Assembly (NCBI GenBank): GCA_002508545.1 | Contig: DAVH01000014.1 | Location: forward strand, 1 to 29,996 | Direction of reading: 5' to 3' | Length of the DNA stretch: 29,996 nucleotides | From: Methanomassiliicoccus sp. UBA6 | GTDB lineage: Archaea > Thermoplasmatota > Thermoplasmata > Methanomassiliicoccales > Methanomassiliicoccaceae | Shown: piece by piece, positions 21,941-29,996 of the stretch | How positions within the stretch are numbered: position 1 is the first letter of the stretch | How the letters are laid out: every line of letters begins with the position of its first letter | Notes under the pieces: model-generated | Seen by the model: the letters and a program-made list of their open reading frames with translations, nothing else | What the model was told of the DNA's origin: nothing | Database searches by the model: none | Program-made: the position numbers and the translations under genes

Positions 21941-23333
21941 GCGGGATCGCCGCGCTGATCCGCTCCTCGACGCTCCTCTTGAACGCCTCGGGGTCCCCGT
22001 CGGGGACCAGGCCGATGTTGGCTTGGAGCGTCAGCCTCCCCCGGCACGTGTCCACGCGGACGTCGTCCAGCTTCAGCCTGAAGGGCAGCTCGGGGGACAG
22101 GGGAAGCTCGGTGAACTTGACCTCGGGGAGGCGGTCGGAGATCATCCCCCTCCCTATACCCTCGGCGATCTTCTCCATCATCTCGTCCGGCAGGGGCAGC
22201 GGGAGGTTCATCTCTTCCAGGTCCAGCATGACGAGCTCGAACCTCGGCGGGGCGCCGTCGCCCTGCACCACCTTCACCTCGGCCCGCTCGAGGATGAAGT
22301 CCCCGTCGATGTCCCAGGAGTTGATCGTCCTCCTCTCGACCTGCGCTTTCTTGCTCGGAACGGGGCGGAAGAACGCCCTCAGCCGCTCCCACAGGCTGCC
22401 CTTGAAGTTCTCCACCACGAGGTCGGCCCTGGCGCGGATATGGGCGGGGATCTTGCAGAGGATGATCCTCTCCCCGTCCCCGAACGACAGGTTGGGCCTC
22501 CCGACGCAGGCCACGTAGTCCATCTCGATCGTCGACGCGCTCCGGAGGGCCCGCCTGCCCAGACCCCGGCGTCCCAGGGTGGTCAGGGTCTCCGCGGAGG
22601 CCAGGAAGAGGTCGGCGATCTGCCTGCTGTCCGGGACGGAGAACGACACCTTGCCCTCCAGCTCCCCGATGGCCTCCATCGCCCGGGTGACCATGTCCTC
22701 GGCGGTGCCCTCGCACACCGCCACCGTCAGGTCCCAGCCCTCCGTGGGCGGCATCGGCGCCGGGGGGCTGGAGTCGTCCGCCATCCCGAGGTACGCGAGG
22801 ATGCCGGTGGGCGCGACCTCGATGTCCTTGATCCTCATCTCCATGGGCGGGGCGCCGGGCCTCGCCATGGAGAGCGGTATCTTCAGCGAGGGAATGTCCA
22901 TGAGCTGCCGCTCGTCCAGGCCGAACCCGCGGAACAGCATGCTGTGGATGAAGGGGCCGATGAAGTCGAGGACCCTCTTGGGGAGGGAACACCCCCTACC
23001 CAGCCGGAGGTCCTCGAAGATCAGGTCGCTGACGTCGAGCCTGAGCTTGTCCCCGATGACCTCCAGGCCGACATCGGTCATCGCCCTCATGCTGAACCTC
23101 GTACCCATCCCCCAAGGGATGGAGACAGAGCCGTCGACGGGGGCATGGATGGTGAGGGCGCCATCGCGGACCGTCTCCATTCTCGGCAGGGAGGGCATGG
23201 ATAGCGAGAAGCAGGCGTGCAGGAGGTCTGAGCGGCCCACCCGGCCCTTGATCTCGGGCTTGATGCCGGCCTCCTCGACCTGATGGATCAGGCGGTTCAC
23301 AGCATCGGTCGAGACGAAAATGGCGATGGACAT
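21915..23333 (-). CDS. Large protein with two tandem lipid-binding-like (TULIP-like) halves
   Basis: The 472-residue protein has no signal peptide or membrane helix. It seems to have two similar halves. The first, about 1-190, starts IAIFVSTDAVNRLIHQVEEA and ends MEMRIKDIEVAPTGILAYLGM. The second, about 210-455, starts WDLTVAVCEGTAEDMVTRAM and ends FRLKLDDVRVDTCRGRLTLQ. Long amphipathic strands and helices with alternating hydrophobic residues suggest a tubular lipid-binding fold, but I cannot confirm this. A cysteine-bearing segment (DYVACVGRP) is in the second half. TATA at 23361-23369 lies 31 bases before the ATG. The tail overlaps the LysE gene by 26 bases. The coding call is firm; the fold is tentative. 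Confidence 0.7.
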   Translation of the reverse strand: MSIAIFVSTDAVNRLIHQVEEAGIKPEIKGRVGRSDLLHACFSLSMPSLPRMETVRDGALTIHAPVDGSVSIPWGMGTRFSMRAMTDVGLEVIGDKLRLDVSDLIFEDLRLGRGCSLPKRVLDFIGPFIHSMLFRGFGLDERQLMDIPSLKIPLSMARPGAPPMEMRIKDIEVAPTGILAYLGMADDSSPPAPMPPTEGWDLTVAVCEGTAEDMVTRAMEAIGELEGKVSFSVPDSRQIADLFLASAETLTTLGRRGLGRRALRSASTIEMDYVACVGRPNLSFGDGERIILCKIPAHIRARADLVVENFKGSLWERLRAFFRPVPSKKAQVERRTINSWDIDGDFILERAEVKVVQGDGAPPRFELVMLDLEEMNLPLPLPDEMMEKIAEGIGRGMISDRLPEVKFTELPLSPELPFRLKLDDVRVDTCRGRLTLQANIGLVPDGDPEAFKRSVEERISAAIPLTAASGQS

Positions 23334-23360
23334 GTGCGGTACAGAGTTCCACTACGCCGT

Positions 23361-23369
23361 TATTATAAT
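23361..23369 (-). promoter_or_regulatory. TATA-like box for the TULIP-like gene
   Basis: The complement reads ATTATAATA about 31 bases upstream of the ATG at 23333, giving a near-leaderless transcript. Confidence 0.45.
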
Positions 23370-23556
23370 GCACGCCGGGGTGGGGTCATACGCTGAGGAC
23401 CGGGGACCGGCCGATGCCAATCCCGCATCTGGGGGCGGAGGTGATCGGAGCGAAATACGCTAATGCTCGATGGTACGGCACCCGGCAGCCGCCGCGGGCC
23501 GACGGCCGGACCACACCTGGGAATGGAGTGCCGGAGCGACGGGGGACCTTGTCCCT

Positions 23557-24462
23557 TCAGTCCCCTCGGCCGATGTCCATCATGCGCTGCAGCGGCTTCC
23601 TGGCCCTCTCCATCAGCTCCGGCTTCAGGGTGACCTCGGGGCTCATCGACTCGAGCGCCGCCAGGACGTTCTCGAGAGTGATGAGCTTCATGGTCGGGCA
23701 CACCGCGCCGGGCACTGTGTAGAACTTCTTCCCCGGGTTCTCCTTGCTGAGCCTGTAGGTCATGTCCTGCTCCGTTCCGATTATGAACTCGGAGCTCGGG
23801 GACTCCCGGACGAATGTCAGGATGCCCTCGGTGGAGCGGACCGCGTCGGCCATGTCTATGACGTCGGGGCGGCACTCGGGGTGGACGATGATGGCCGCCC
23901 CGGGATGCTCCTCCTTCAGTTTCTTGAGCTTCTCGACGGTGATCGACTCGTGGGTCGGGCAGTACCCCGGCCAGGGGATGATGTCCTTCTCCGTCGAGCG
24001 CTGAACGAACGACGCCAGGTTCTCGTCGGGGATGAATATGATGAGGTCTGAATCGAGACTGTTGACCACCTTCACCGCGTTCGAGGAGGTGCAGCACACG
24101 TCGGCCTCGGCCTTGCACTCCGCCGAGGTGTTGACGTAGGCGACCACCTCGGCCCGGGGGAAGTCCCTCTTCAGCATCTTCACGCCGTTGGGGTCGCACA
24201 TGGCGGCCATGGGGCAACGCGCCTTCGGCTCGGGATGCAGGACGATCTTGGAGGGATTGAGGATCTTGGCGCTCTCGGCCATGAAATCGACGCCGCAGAA
24301 AACGATGACGTCCGCGGTGGTCTTGGCCGCGGCCATTGCCAGGCCCAGGGAATCCCCTACATAATCGGCGATGTCCTGAATGTCAGGGACCTGATAGTTA
24401 TGCGCTAGGATGACGGCGTTCCGTTCCTTTTTCAGTTCCAATATTCGGTCCTGGGGCCGCAT
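23557..24462 (-). CDS. nadA: Quinolinate synthase NadA
   Basis: NadA condenses iminoaspartate with dihydroxyacetone phosphate to quinolinate in de novo NAD synthesis. It uses a [4Fe-4S] cluster. The 301-residue form shows the three pseudo-repeats and cluster cysteines C83 (ARCPMAAM), C168 (PGYCPTHES) and C255 (PGAVCPTMK), like those of archaeal homologues. AHNYQ, DSLGLA and HPECRPDV segments are also typical. I chose the ATG at 24462, since a TATA box at 24485-24494 lies about 27 bases away; an upstream ATG at 24591 would include this promoter. NAD made here also supplies the precursor used by LarB. Confidence 0.96.
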   Translation of the reverse strand: MRPQDRILELKKERNAVILAHNYQVPDIQDIADYVGDSLGLAMAAAKTTADVIVFCGVDFMAESAKILNPSKIVLHPEPKARCPMAAMCDPNGVKMLKRDFPRAEVVAYVNTSAECKAEADVCCTSSNAVKVVNSLDSDLIIFIPDENLASFVQRSTEKDIIPWPGYCPTHESITVEKLKKLKEEHPGAAIIVHPECRPDVIDMADAVRSTEGILTFVRESPSSEFIIGTEQDMTYRLSKENPGKKFYTVPGAVCPTMKLITLENVLAALESMSPEVTLKPELMERARKPLQRMMDIGRGD

Positions 24463-24484
24463 TAGGACTCGTGATAATGAGGTT

Positions 24485-24494
24485 GATATAAATA
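24485..24494 (-). promoter_or_regulatory. TATA box of nadA
   Basis: The complement reads CTATTTATATC, a near-consensus archaeal TATA box, about 27 bases upstream of the chosen ATG; this decides the start. Confidence 0.6.
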
Positions 24495-24563
24495 GTTGAT
24501 TCTCGCCGAACTCAACGGTCTGGCCTATCCAGCGGGTGAGCGGCCGAGGGGCCGGTTCAGCAT

Positions 24564-24572
24564 GTTTATTAT
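24564..24572 (+). promoter_or_regulatory. TATA-like box for mptD
   Basis: GTTTATTAT lies about 38 bases before the ATG at 24607, with GGAG between; it runs opposite to the nadA promoter. Confidence 0.45.
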
Positions 24573-24606
24573 CGACGAGGTCATGACTCATGACGGAGAA
24601 ACGACA

Positions 24607-24999
24607 ATGAGGGCGTCACGAGAGGAGCAGGCCGCTAGCTATTTCCGCTGCACCGACCGGGAAAGGGCGGCCTTCGAGGCCGGAATCAAGCTGGCGGCCG
24701 TATACCATCAGTTCATCGGGACCCCGGTGAGCGCCTCCAACGCCGACAGCTTGGAGCGGGCGATCGAGGAGGGCGTGAAGGTCCAGCCGTTCGTAGAATC
24801 GATCGAGGTCAAGATCCGCCGGGACCGGCTCCGGATGAAGAGGAACGAGTACGACTACCAGAGCCTGACCGGGGAGATGCTGGACGTGAAGGTCTCCATC
24901 CGCATCGGGAAGGTCCGGGCGGTCGGGGAGATGAGATACCTCGAAGATATCAAGTACCCCCTCATGTACGTGAGTTCCATAGAAGAGCTGGACCAATAA
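24607..24999 (+). CDS. mptD: Archaeal dihydroneopterin aldolase MptD
   Basis: MptD converts 7,8-dihydroneopterin to 6-hydroxymethyl-7,8-dihydropterin, a precursor of tetrahydromethanopterin. The 130-residue protein carries the family pattern: YFRCTDRERAAFEAGIKL, HQFIGTPVSASNADSLE, AIEEGVKVQPFVE, then EYDYQSLTGEMLDVKV and YPLMYVSSIEEL. It is unrelated to bacterial FolB. The start at 24607 is supported by GGAG about 8 bases upstream and by the domain start; in-frame ATGs at 24583 and 24562 would run into the promoter. Its presence is a marker for an archaeon that makes methanopterin-type C1 carriers. Confidence 0.92.
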   Translation: MRASREEQAASYFRCTDRERAAFEAGIKLAAVYHQFIGTPVSASNADSLERAIEEGVKVQPFVESIEVKIRRDRLRMKRNEYDYQSLTGEMLDVKVSIRIGKVRAVGEMRYLEDIKYPLMYVSSIEELDQ

Positions 25000-25149
25000 T
25001 CGGCCGTGGACGGCGGCCGGTGCGGCAATTAGCCCCGAAGCGGTCCCGCCCCGACGAGGGTTCGAAAACCATATTAAGAAAGGACACCCATACGGGGTGG
25101 CATCGCTTCATCGCGTCAGGGTTATTGCTCGTTATAAATCGGTGACAAA

Positions 25150-25695
25150 ATGAACACCACTATCAAGATCGGTATTACGGGATTGCCTGGTGCGGGCAAG
25201 ACCCATGCATTGCTCAAGGTCATAGAGATGCTGGAAGCTGAGGGGGTCAAGGTCGGCGGCATGGTCACCGAACCGATCATCGAGGACAACAAGCGCACCG
25301 GCTTCGCCATCGTCGACTGGGCCAGCAAGGAGAGGGGCGTGTTCGCCCATGTTGACATCCAGTCCAAGTTCATGGTAGGCAAGTTCGGCGTCGACCTCAA
25401 CGTCCTGGAGGAGGTGGGCGTGAAGGCGTTGCTCAAGGCGACCGAGGACGCCGATGTGATCGTGATCGATGAGGTAGGGCGCATGGAGGTCGAATCCCAG
25501 ACCTTCATCGACACCGTGAAGTACGCCCTGGACATCGATAAACCCCTTCTCCTCACACTTCACAAGAAATCCCGCAATCCCCTTCTTCAGGACATACGGC
25601 GGCGGGACGACGTGCGCATTCTCGAGGTCACCCCGATCAACCGCAACCTGCTCCCGTACAAGATCATGAAGCTGATGAAGGGCGAACTTCTGTGA
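25150..25695 (+). CDS. Nucleoside-triphosphatase THEP1
   Basis: THEP1 is a P-loop NTPase hydrolysing ATP and GTP, with relatives in human NTPCR. The 181-residue protein has Walker A GLPGAGKT (10-17), GGMVTEPI, then the Walker B-like VIVIDEVGRMEVESQTF, which is diagnostic. GGTGA lies just before the ATG. The stop overlaps the GTG start of trm1 by 4 bases, so they are cotranslated. A role in tRNA or nucleotide housekeeping is suggested by this pairing but not shown. Confidence 0.93.
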   Translation: MNTTIKIGITGLPGAGKTHALLKVIEMLEAEGVKVGGMVTEPIIEDNKRTGFAIVDWASKERGVFAHVDIQSKFMVGKFGVDLNVLEEVGVKALLKATEDADVIVIDEVGRMEVESQTFIDTVKYALDIDKPLLLTLHKKSRNPLLQDIRRRDDVRILEVTPINRNLLPYKIMKLMKGELL

Positions 25696-26801
25696 GCGTT
25701 CCTTCCGGGTCGGTGCTGATCAGGGAGGGAGCGACCGAGTTCTTCGTTCCCTCGGTGCATTCCGAGAAGGGGCCGGGCAAGCGCGTCGGCAGGGTGTTCT
25801 TCAACGACCAGATGGCCTTCAACCGCGACGTGACGGTCATGCTGCTGAAGGCGTACCCAAGGGCCAGGACCGCCCTGGACGCCATGGCCAGCACCGGTTC
25901 GCGGGCAGTGCGCATCGCCCACGAGGCCCGTCCTGACCTCAGCATCGTGGCCAACGACCGCGACCCCGAGGCGTGCGAGTACATCGCCGCCAACGCCGAG
26001 CACACCGGGAGCGGGAACATCGAGGTGTCCAACGATGACCTCAGATGCCTCCTCGCCCGCAGGGTCTTCGACTACATCGACCTCGATCCCTTCGGCACGC
26101 CGGTGCCCTTCGTCCCCGCGGTCATGCAGGGGCTGAAGCGCCATGGCGTCGCCGGCATCACCGCCACGGACACCGCCCCCCTGGCCGGGACCTACCCCAA
26201 GAAGTGCCTCCGCCGGTACGGTGCGGTATCGATGCGCTCCCCGTTCGGGCACGAGACGGGGTTGAGGATACTGATCGGCCACATCGCCCGGGAGGCGGCC
26301 AAGGAGGACAAGGGCCTGGAGTGCCTGCTCTCGTTCTACGCCGATCATTACATGCGAGCGTACGTCCGGGTGGTCGACGGCGGCGGGGAGGCCGACCGGA
26401 CCATCGCCGGCCTCGGGTACATTGACTACGACAGGACCACGGGCGAGAGGTCAGTGTCCAGGGAGAGGACCTCCCCACGGTCGATCGGACCCCTGTGGCT
26501 CGGCCCCCTGCATGACGCCGAGGTCCTGGCGGGCATGACCGCCGGGGAGAACCTCCAGACCATGAGGAGATGCGCCAAGTACCTGGACCTCTGGGGGCAG
26601 GAGCTGGACGTGCCTTTCTTCTACGACAACGATGAGCTGGCCTCGCTGGTGGGGACCTCGCCGCGCCGCCTGGAATCGGTCCTGGAAGCGCTGGGAGCAT
26701 CTGGACGGGTCTCGAGAACGCACTTTTCCCCCACCGGCATCAGGACGGACCTGGCGCTCAGGGACATCCTCAGCATCTACGCGTCGGTGAAGGAACGATG
26801 A
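25692..26801 (+). CDS. trm1: tRNA (guanine26-N2)-dimethyltransferase Trm1
   Basis: Trm1 places two methyl groups on G26 of tRNA using S-adenosylmethionine. The 369-residue protein starts GTG at 25692, overlapping the THEP1 stop. The SAM-binding region is ALDAMASTGSRAVRIAHEA, with VANDRDPEACEYI after it. The catalytic D-P-F-G motif is in IDLDPFGTPVPFV. TDTAPLAGTYPKKCLRRYG and HETGLRILIGHI are further family signatures. The C-terminal domain includes SPRRLESVLEALGASGRVSR and HFSPTGIRT. The serine tRNA in this window has G at position 26, a plausible substrate. Confidence 0.95.
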   Translation: MSVPSGSVLIREGATEFFVPSVHSEKGPGKRVGRVFFNDQMAFNRDVTVMLLKAYPRARTALDAMASTGSRAVRIAHEARPDLSIVANDRDPEACEYIAANAEHTGSGNIEVSNDDLRCLLARRVFDYIDLDPFGTPVPFVPAVMQGLKRHGVAGITATDTAPLAGTYPKKCLRRYGAVSMRSPFGHETGLRILIGHIAREAAKEDKGLECLLSFYADHYMRAYVRVVDGGGEADRTIAGLGYIDYDRTTGERSVSRERTSPRSIGPLWLGPLHDAEVLAGMTAGENLQTMRRCAKYLDLWGQELDVPFFYDNDELASLVGTSPRRLESVLEALGASGRVSRTHFSPTGIRTDLALRDILSIYASVKER

Positions 26802-26810
26802 CAAAATCAT

Positions 26811-26819
26811 TCATATAAC
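26811..26819 (+). promoter_or_regulatory. TATA-like box for purA
   Basis: TCATATAAC lies about 25 bases before the ATG at 26836 and 34 before the ATG at 26845, so it does not by itself decide between the two starts. Confidence 0.45.
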
Positions 26820-26844
26820 TGGATTATATGGAGGGATGGTTGCG

Positions 26845-28152
26845 ATGCCTACCTTAGCAGTTATCGGTTCGCAGTGGGGCGATGAGGGCAAGGGAAAGAT
26901 CACCGACTACCTGGCCGAAGACGCGGACCTCGTGGTAAGGTTCCAGGGTGGAGCGAACGCCGGCCACACCATCAAGGTCGGCAACGAGGTGTTCGCCCTC
27001 CACCTTCTCCCGTCGGGCATCATCCGCGACGGCGTGTTGTCGGTCATCGGGAACGGCCTGGTGATCGACCTTGAGGAGCTCCGGTCCGAGCTGGAGATGC
27101 TGCACAAGACCGGCCGGACGGCCGAGATGCTGAGGATCTCGGACCGCGCGAACGTCGTACTGCCCTACCACCGAACCCTTGACGGGGCCGAGGAGCGGGC
27201 CCGGGGAGCGAAGGGCGTGGGCACGACCGGACGGGGAATAGGCCCGTGCTATGCGGACAAGGTGGCCCGGGCGGGCATCCGGATGGGCGACCTTCTGGAC
27301 GAGGTCTACCTGTGGGAGAGGCTCGACACCGTGTACCCGCAAAAGGAGAGGCTCGTGCAGTCGTTCGGCATGAAGATGGAGCAGGAGAAGGCGTCCCTGC
27401 TGAGGACCCTCCTGGAGTACGGCAACCTGTTCCGCCCGTACATCACCGACACCTCCGTCCTGATCAACGACGCGATCCGGGACGGCAAGAGGGTCATGTT
27501 CGAGGGCGCCCAGGGCACCATGCTGGACATCGACTACGGGACCTATCCTTACGTGACCTCGTCCAACTGCACCGCCGGCGCGATATGCACTGGGGCGGGG
27601 GTTCCGCCCTCCGCCGTGCAGGACGTCATCGGCGTGACCAAGGCCTACACCACCAGGGTGGGGGCCGGTCCATTCGTCACCGAGCTCCACGACGCGGTCG
27701 GGCTTCACCTCCAGAACGTTGGCGGGGAGTTCGGCACGACCACCGGCCGGCCGCGCCGCTGCGGGTGGCTGGACATGGTGGTGGTGCGCCACGCCGTCCG
27801 CCTCAACGGCATGACCTCCATCGCGATGACCAAGCTGGACGTGCTCAGCGACCTGCCGGCGGTGAAGGTCTGCGTGGCCTACGACATTGACGGCCAGATC
27901 GTGGACACCTACCCGGGCAGCCTCGCCATGCTGGCCAAGGCCAAGCCCATCTACGAGGAGATGGAGGGCTGGACCTCGGCCTCGTGCAAGGCCAGCGACA
28001 TCATGAGGAAGGGATATGCGGCGCTTCCGAAGAACATGCGCAAGTACCTCGACTTCATCACCACCAATGCCGGGGTGCCCATCGACATCATCTCCTTCGG
28101 CAAGGGCAGGGATGAGACCATCGACCTCCGCAAGAGGAGATGGCGCATCTAA
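26845..28152 (+). CDS. purA: Adenylosuccinate synthetase
   Basis: PurA joins IMP and aspartate with GTP to make adenylosuccinate in AMP synthesis. The P-loop-like start MPTLAVIGSQWGDEGKGK carries the catalytic D13, and NAGHTI carries the general acid H41. GTTGRGIGPCYADK binds IMP; further motifs are EGAQGTMLDIDYGTYPYVTS and the GTP-site TKLDVLSD near the C-terminus. At about 435 residues it is full-length like bacterial enzymes, rather than the shorter form of about 340 known in several archaea. The ATG at 26845 has GGAGGG at a good distance; the ATG at 26836 adds only MVA. Confidence 0.96.
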   Translation: MPTLAVIGSQWGDEGKGKITDYLAEDADLVVRFQGGANAGHTIKVGNEVFALHLLPSGIIRDGVLSVIGNGLVIDLEELRSELEMLHKTGRTAEMLRISDRANVVLPYHRTLDGAEERARGAKGVGTTGRGIGPCYADKVARAGIRMGDLLDEVYLWERLDTVYPQKERLVQSFGMKMEQEKASLLRTLLEYGNLFRPYITDTSVLINDAIRDGKRVMFEGAQGTMLDIDYGTYPYVTSSNCTAGAICTGAGVPPSAVQDVIGVTKAYTTRVGAGPFVTELHDAVGLHLQNVGGEFGTTTGRPRRCGWLDMVVVRHAVRLNGMTSIAMTKLDVLSDLPAVKVCVAYDIDGQIVDTYPGSLAMLAKAKPIYEEMEGWTSASCKASDIMRKGYAALPKNMRKYLDFITTNAGVPIDIISFGKGRDETIDLRKRRWRI

Positions 28153-28256
28153 GCTCTGGATAATGCTCTCGCGCCGGTGCCGCTCCTGGTCGCCGGTGCT
28201 TCCTTTTTTCATCCCATCCTTAATATCCCCGGGCCGAATATCTTATTGGGATCATT

Positions 28257-28739
28257 ATGAGGGTCGAGATCCTTCACGCGTCCAAGTACGGCAACGGGGA
28301 ACAGGTGGCGAAGGAGCTGCAGCACGTCCTTTCGTCCAAGGGCGCCCAGGCGAGCGTCCACCACATCGACGAGGTCAAGGCTGGCCAGCTGCCGCCTGCC
28401 GACCTCTACGTGTTCGGCTCGCCGACCCGGATGGGGAAGCCACCAGGAGGCGTTCGCCGGTTCGCCAAGAAGGTCGACCTGCCGTCCGGGACCAAGTACG
28501 CCATCTTCGCCACCCACGGCGCGCCCCAGCCGGACAAGAAGACCGGGAAGATGCCGACCGCGGAGGAGATCGCGAAATGGCAGCGCACCACCTCCATCCT
28601 TGACGAGGTACTGCAGGCCAACGGCCTGACCAAGGTGGCGGACACGATCGTGTACGTCACCGGGCTCAAGGGGCCCCTGGATGAGGGATGGCAGTCCAAG
28701 GTCGAGGCGTTCGCGGAGCGGATCCTCGGAAGGTCGTGA
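28257..28739 (+). CDS. Flavodoxin-like protein
   Basis: The 160-residue protein has the flavodoxin pattern. The FMN phosphate loop follows the first strand (VEILHASKYGNGEQVAKEL), then DLYVFGSPTRMGKPPGGVRRF, then KYAIFATHGAPQPD and a final helix. Such proteins carry electrons or act as small FMN-dependent quinone or sulfur reductases. An ATG directly starts the domain, with TATA-like AATATCTTA about 20 bases upstream. No partner gene is adjacent. The fold is clear and the role open. Confidence 0.88.
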   Translation: MRVEILHASKYGNGEQVAKELQHVLSSKGAQASVHHIDEVKAGQLPPADLYVFGSPTRMGKPPGGVRRFAKKVDLPSGTKYAIFATHGAPQPDKKTGKMPTAEEIAKWQRTTSILDEVLQANGLTKVADTIVYVTGLKGPLDEGWQSKVEAFAERILGRS

Positions 28740-28786
28740 GCCGTCCTCGGTGGGCGCGGACCATCATCACGGGCCGGGCCCCCAAT

Positions 28787-28794
28787 TGATTTAT
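28787..28794 (+). promoter_or_regulatory. TATA-like box for pgk
   Basis: TGATTTAT sits 26 to 33 bases before the ATG at 28820, giving a leaderless transcript from that start. Confidence 0.45.
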
Positions 28795-28819
28795 CCCGCG
28801 CACTCCCAAACTAGAGGTG

Positions 28820-29996
28820 ATGCGGTACATTGACAACATGGACATCGGTGGCAAGAGGCTCTTGCTGAGGGTGGACCTGAACGTGCCCTTGGCCGGCGGG
28901 CAGGTGGCGGACGACTCCCGCATCCGCGCCGTCCTGCCGACCATCCACTACGCCCTCGACAACGGCAGCCGGCTGATCATCGTTTCGCACCTCGACCGTC
29001 CGGGGGGCAAGGTCGATCCCCGCTTCAGTCTGGAGCCGGTCTGCGTCCGGCTGTCCGAGCTGCTGGGGTCGCCGGTGCGCTTCGTCCCGGCGGTGCGGGG
29101 AGCGGCGGTGGAGGAGGCGGTGAGAGACCTCGCCCCGGGCAGCGCGATCATGCTGGAGAACGTGAGGTTCGATCCCGGGGAGGAGAGCAACGACCGGGAC
29201 TTCGCCCGGGACCTTGCATCCCTGGCGGACGTGTACATCGACGACGCCTTCGCCGACGCTCACCGCTGCCACGCCTCCAACGTCGGGGTGACCGACTTCG
29301 TCCCGGCCTCCGGAGGGGGCTTCCTCATGAGGAGGGAGATGTCCACGCTGGGCCAGGCGCTGGACAACCCAGAGAGGCCGCTGGTGGTGGTCATGGGCGG
29401 GGCCAAGGTGAAGAGCAAGATGGGGGTCATCGAGAACCTGTCGAGGAGGGCCGACCGGATCCTGCTGGGAGGCCTTATGGCCCTCCCCTTCCTGATGGCC
29501 CAGGGAAGGTTCGGGGGCGAGCACGACTTCGGTGAGGACCTGGCGATGGAGGCGGAGCGTATAATGAGCAAGGGCGGGAGGGACAAGTTCGTGCTCCCCC
29601 GCGACCTTGTCGCGATGGATGAGAAAGCCAGGGATCCGCTGCGTATAGTGGCGTCAGAGGACGTCCGCCCCGGCATGGTGGTCAAGGACATCGGCCCGGC
29701 GACCATAGAGGAGTTCTCCATGGTCCTGAGGTCGGCCATGACCATTGTGTGGAACGGGCCTCTGGGCGCGTTCGAGGAGGACGCGTACAGGCACGGGACC
29801 CGCGCGGTGGCCGAGGTGATCGCCGAGAACCCCGGCTTCACCCTGGTGGGCGGCGGGGACACCGGAAGGGCGCTGGAGCGGTTCGGGCTGCAGAACTCGT
29901 ACTCCTACGTCTCCACCGGCGGAGGGTCGTTCCTCGATGTGATGGGAGGAAAGGAGCTCCCGGCGGTGAAGGCCCTGCATGCCTCGGACCGGGCCG
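28820..29996 (+). CDS. pgk: Phosphoglycerate kinase (3' end missing)
   Basis: Pgk interconverts 1,3-bisphosphoglycerate and 3-phosphoglycerate. The open frame runs off the window after about 392 codons, close to the full length of about 410. Visible motifs are LLLRVDLNVPLAGG, SHLDRPGG, IMLENVRFDPGEESND, DVYIDDAFADAHRCHAS, VVVMGGAKVKSK, TIVWNGPLGAFE and the nucleotide loop VGGGDTGRALE, followed by VSTGGGSFLD near the end. The start at 28820 fits a leaderless transcript; an ATG at 28838 is the alternative. It complements fbp and tpiA in the same window. Confidence 0.95.
   Translation, partial: MRYIDNMDIGGKRLLLRVDLNVPLAGGQVADDSRIRAVLPTIHYALDNGSRLIIVSHLDRPGGKVDPRFSLEPVCVRLSELLGSPVRFVPAVRGAAVEEAVRDLAPGSAIMLENVRFDPGEESNDRDFARDLASLADVYIDDAFADAHRCHASNVGVTDFVPASGGGFLMRREMSTLGQALDNPERPLVVVMGGAKVKSKMGVIENLSRRADRILLGGLMALPFLMAQGRFGGEHDFGEDLAMEAERIMSKGGRDKFVLPRDLVAMDEKARDPLRIVASEDVRPGMVVKDIGPATIEEFSMVLRSAMTIVWNGPLGAFEEDAYRHGTRAVAEVIAENPGFTLVGGGDTGRALERFGLQNSYSYVSTGGGSFLDVMGGKELPAVKALHASDRA

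Noticed and set aside
22023..23204. A 393-codon plus-strand frame opposite the TULIP-like gene
   Set aside because: Its composition is that of antisense high-GC DNA (His, Arg, Pro and Asp runs). The minus-strand frame has a TATA box and coherent secondary-structure pattern.
26854..28212. A 452-codon minus-strand frame opposite purA
   Set aside because: It is a shadow of purA with GC-driven composition, lacks motifs, and has no promoter of its own.

Overview
The window is archaeal chromosome with high GC content, and nearly every gene on it has a recognisable core archaeal function. Markers are the archaeal DnaG primase, an archaeal bifunctional FBP aldolase/phosphatase, a short archaeal triosephosphate isomerase, MptD (dihydroneopterin aldolase of the methanopterin pathway), Trm1, THEP1, an archaeal AspRS, and a serine tRNA with a bulge-helix-bulge intron. 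TATA-like boxes lie 25 to 35 bases upstream of many starts, giving leaderless or short-leader mRNAs. GC level and gene content fit the Thermoplasmatota, perhaps Methanomassiliicoccales-like; this placement is inference.

Layout. 1-3251: nickel-pincer cofactor genes larB (partial) and larE, interspersed with a small Rieske-like protein and two hemerythrin-family (HHE) proteins. 3310-3768: tRNA-Ser(CGA) with a 19-nt intron, divergent from a ubiquitin-like (SAMP/ThiS-like) gene, both driven from one TATA region. 3836-7037: a long leader, then dnaG overlapping a LonB-like AAA+ ATPase that carries a zinc ribbon and lacks the protease domain. 7038-7475: a RimI-type acetyltransferase.

7500-11500 is a visibly AT-richer island with codon use unlike the flanks. 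It holds an orphan ORF, a two-gene overlapping module (a helical protein followed by a PIN-like nuclease, with a dyad at the predicted transcription start), and a membrane-anchored extracellular transglutaminase-like protein. This is the best candidate in the window for something undescribed.

11575-18300: an exported double-HKD phospholipase D-like protein, an fbp-tpiA pair for gluconeogenesis, a ferredoxin, AspRS, a third HHE protein and a RusA-like resolvase. 18600-23333: a DUF1905-like protein, a GT-C-like membrane protein, a stand-alone Lrp/AsnC ligand-binding domain, a four-helix membrane protein, a LysE-type exporter and a large protein with two apparent lipid-binding (TULIP-like) halves. 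23557-29996: nadA, mptD, the THEP1-trm1 pair, purA, a flavodoxin-like protein and a 3'-truncated pgk.

Together fbp, tpiA and pgk give three steps of the gluconeogenic trunk. larB/larE, nadA and mptD supply cofactors. Three HHE proteins, a Rieske-like protein, a ferredoxin and a flavodoxin suggest an anaerobe handling oxygen, metal or redox stress. No CRISPR array, rRNA or transposase was seen.
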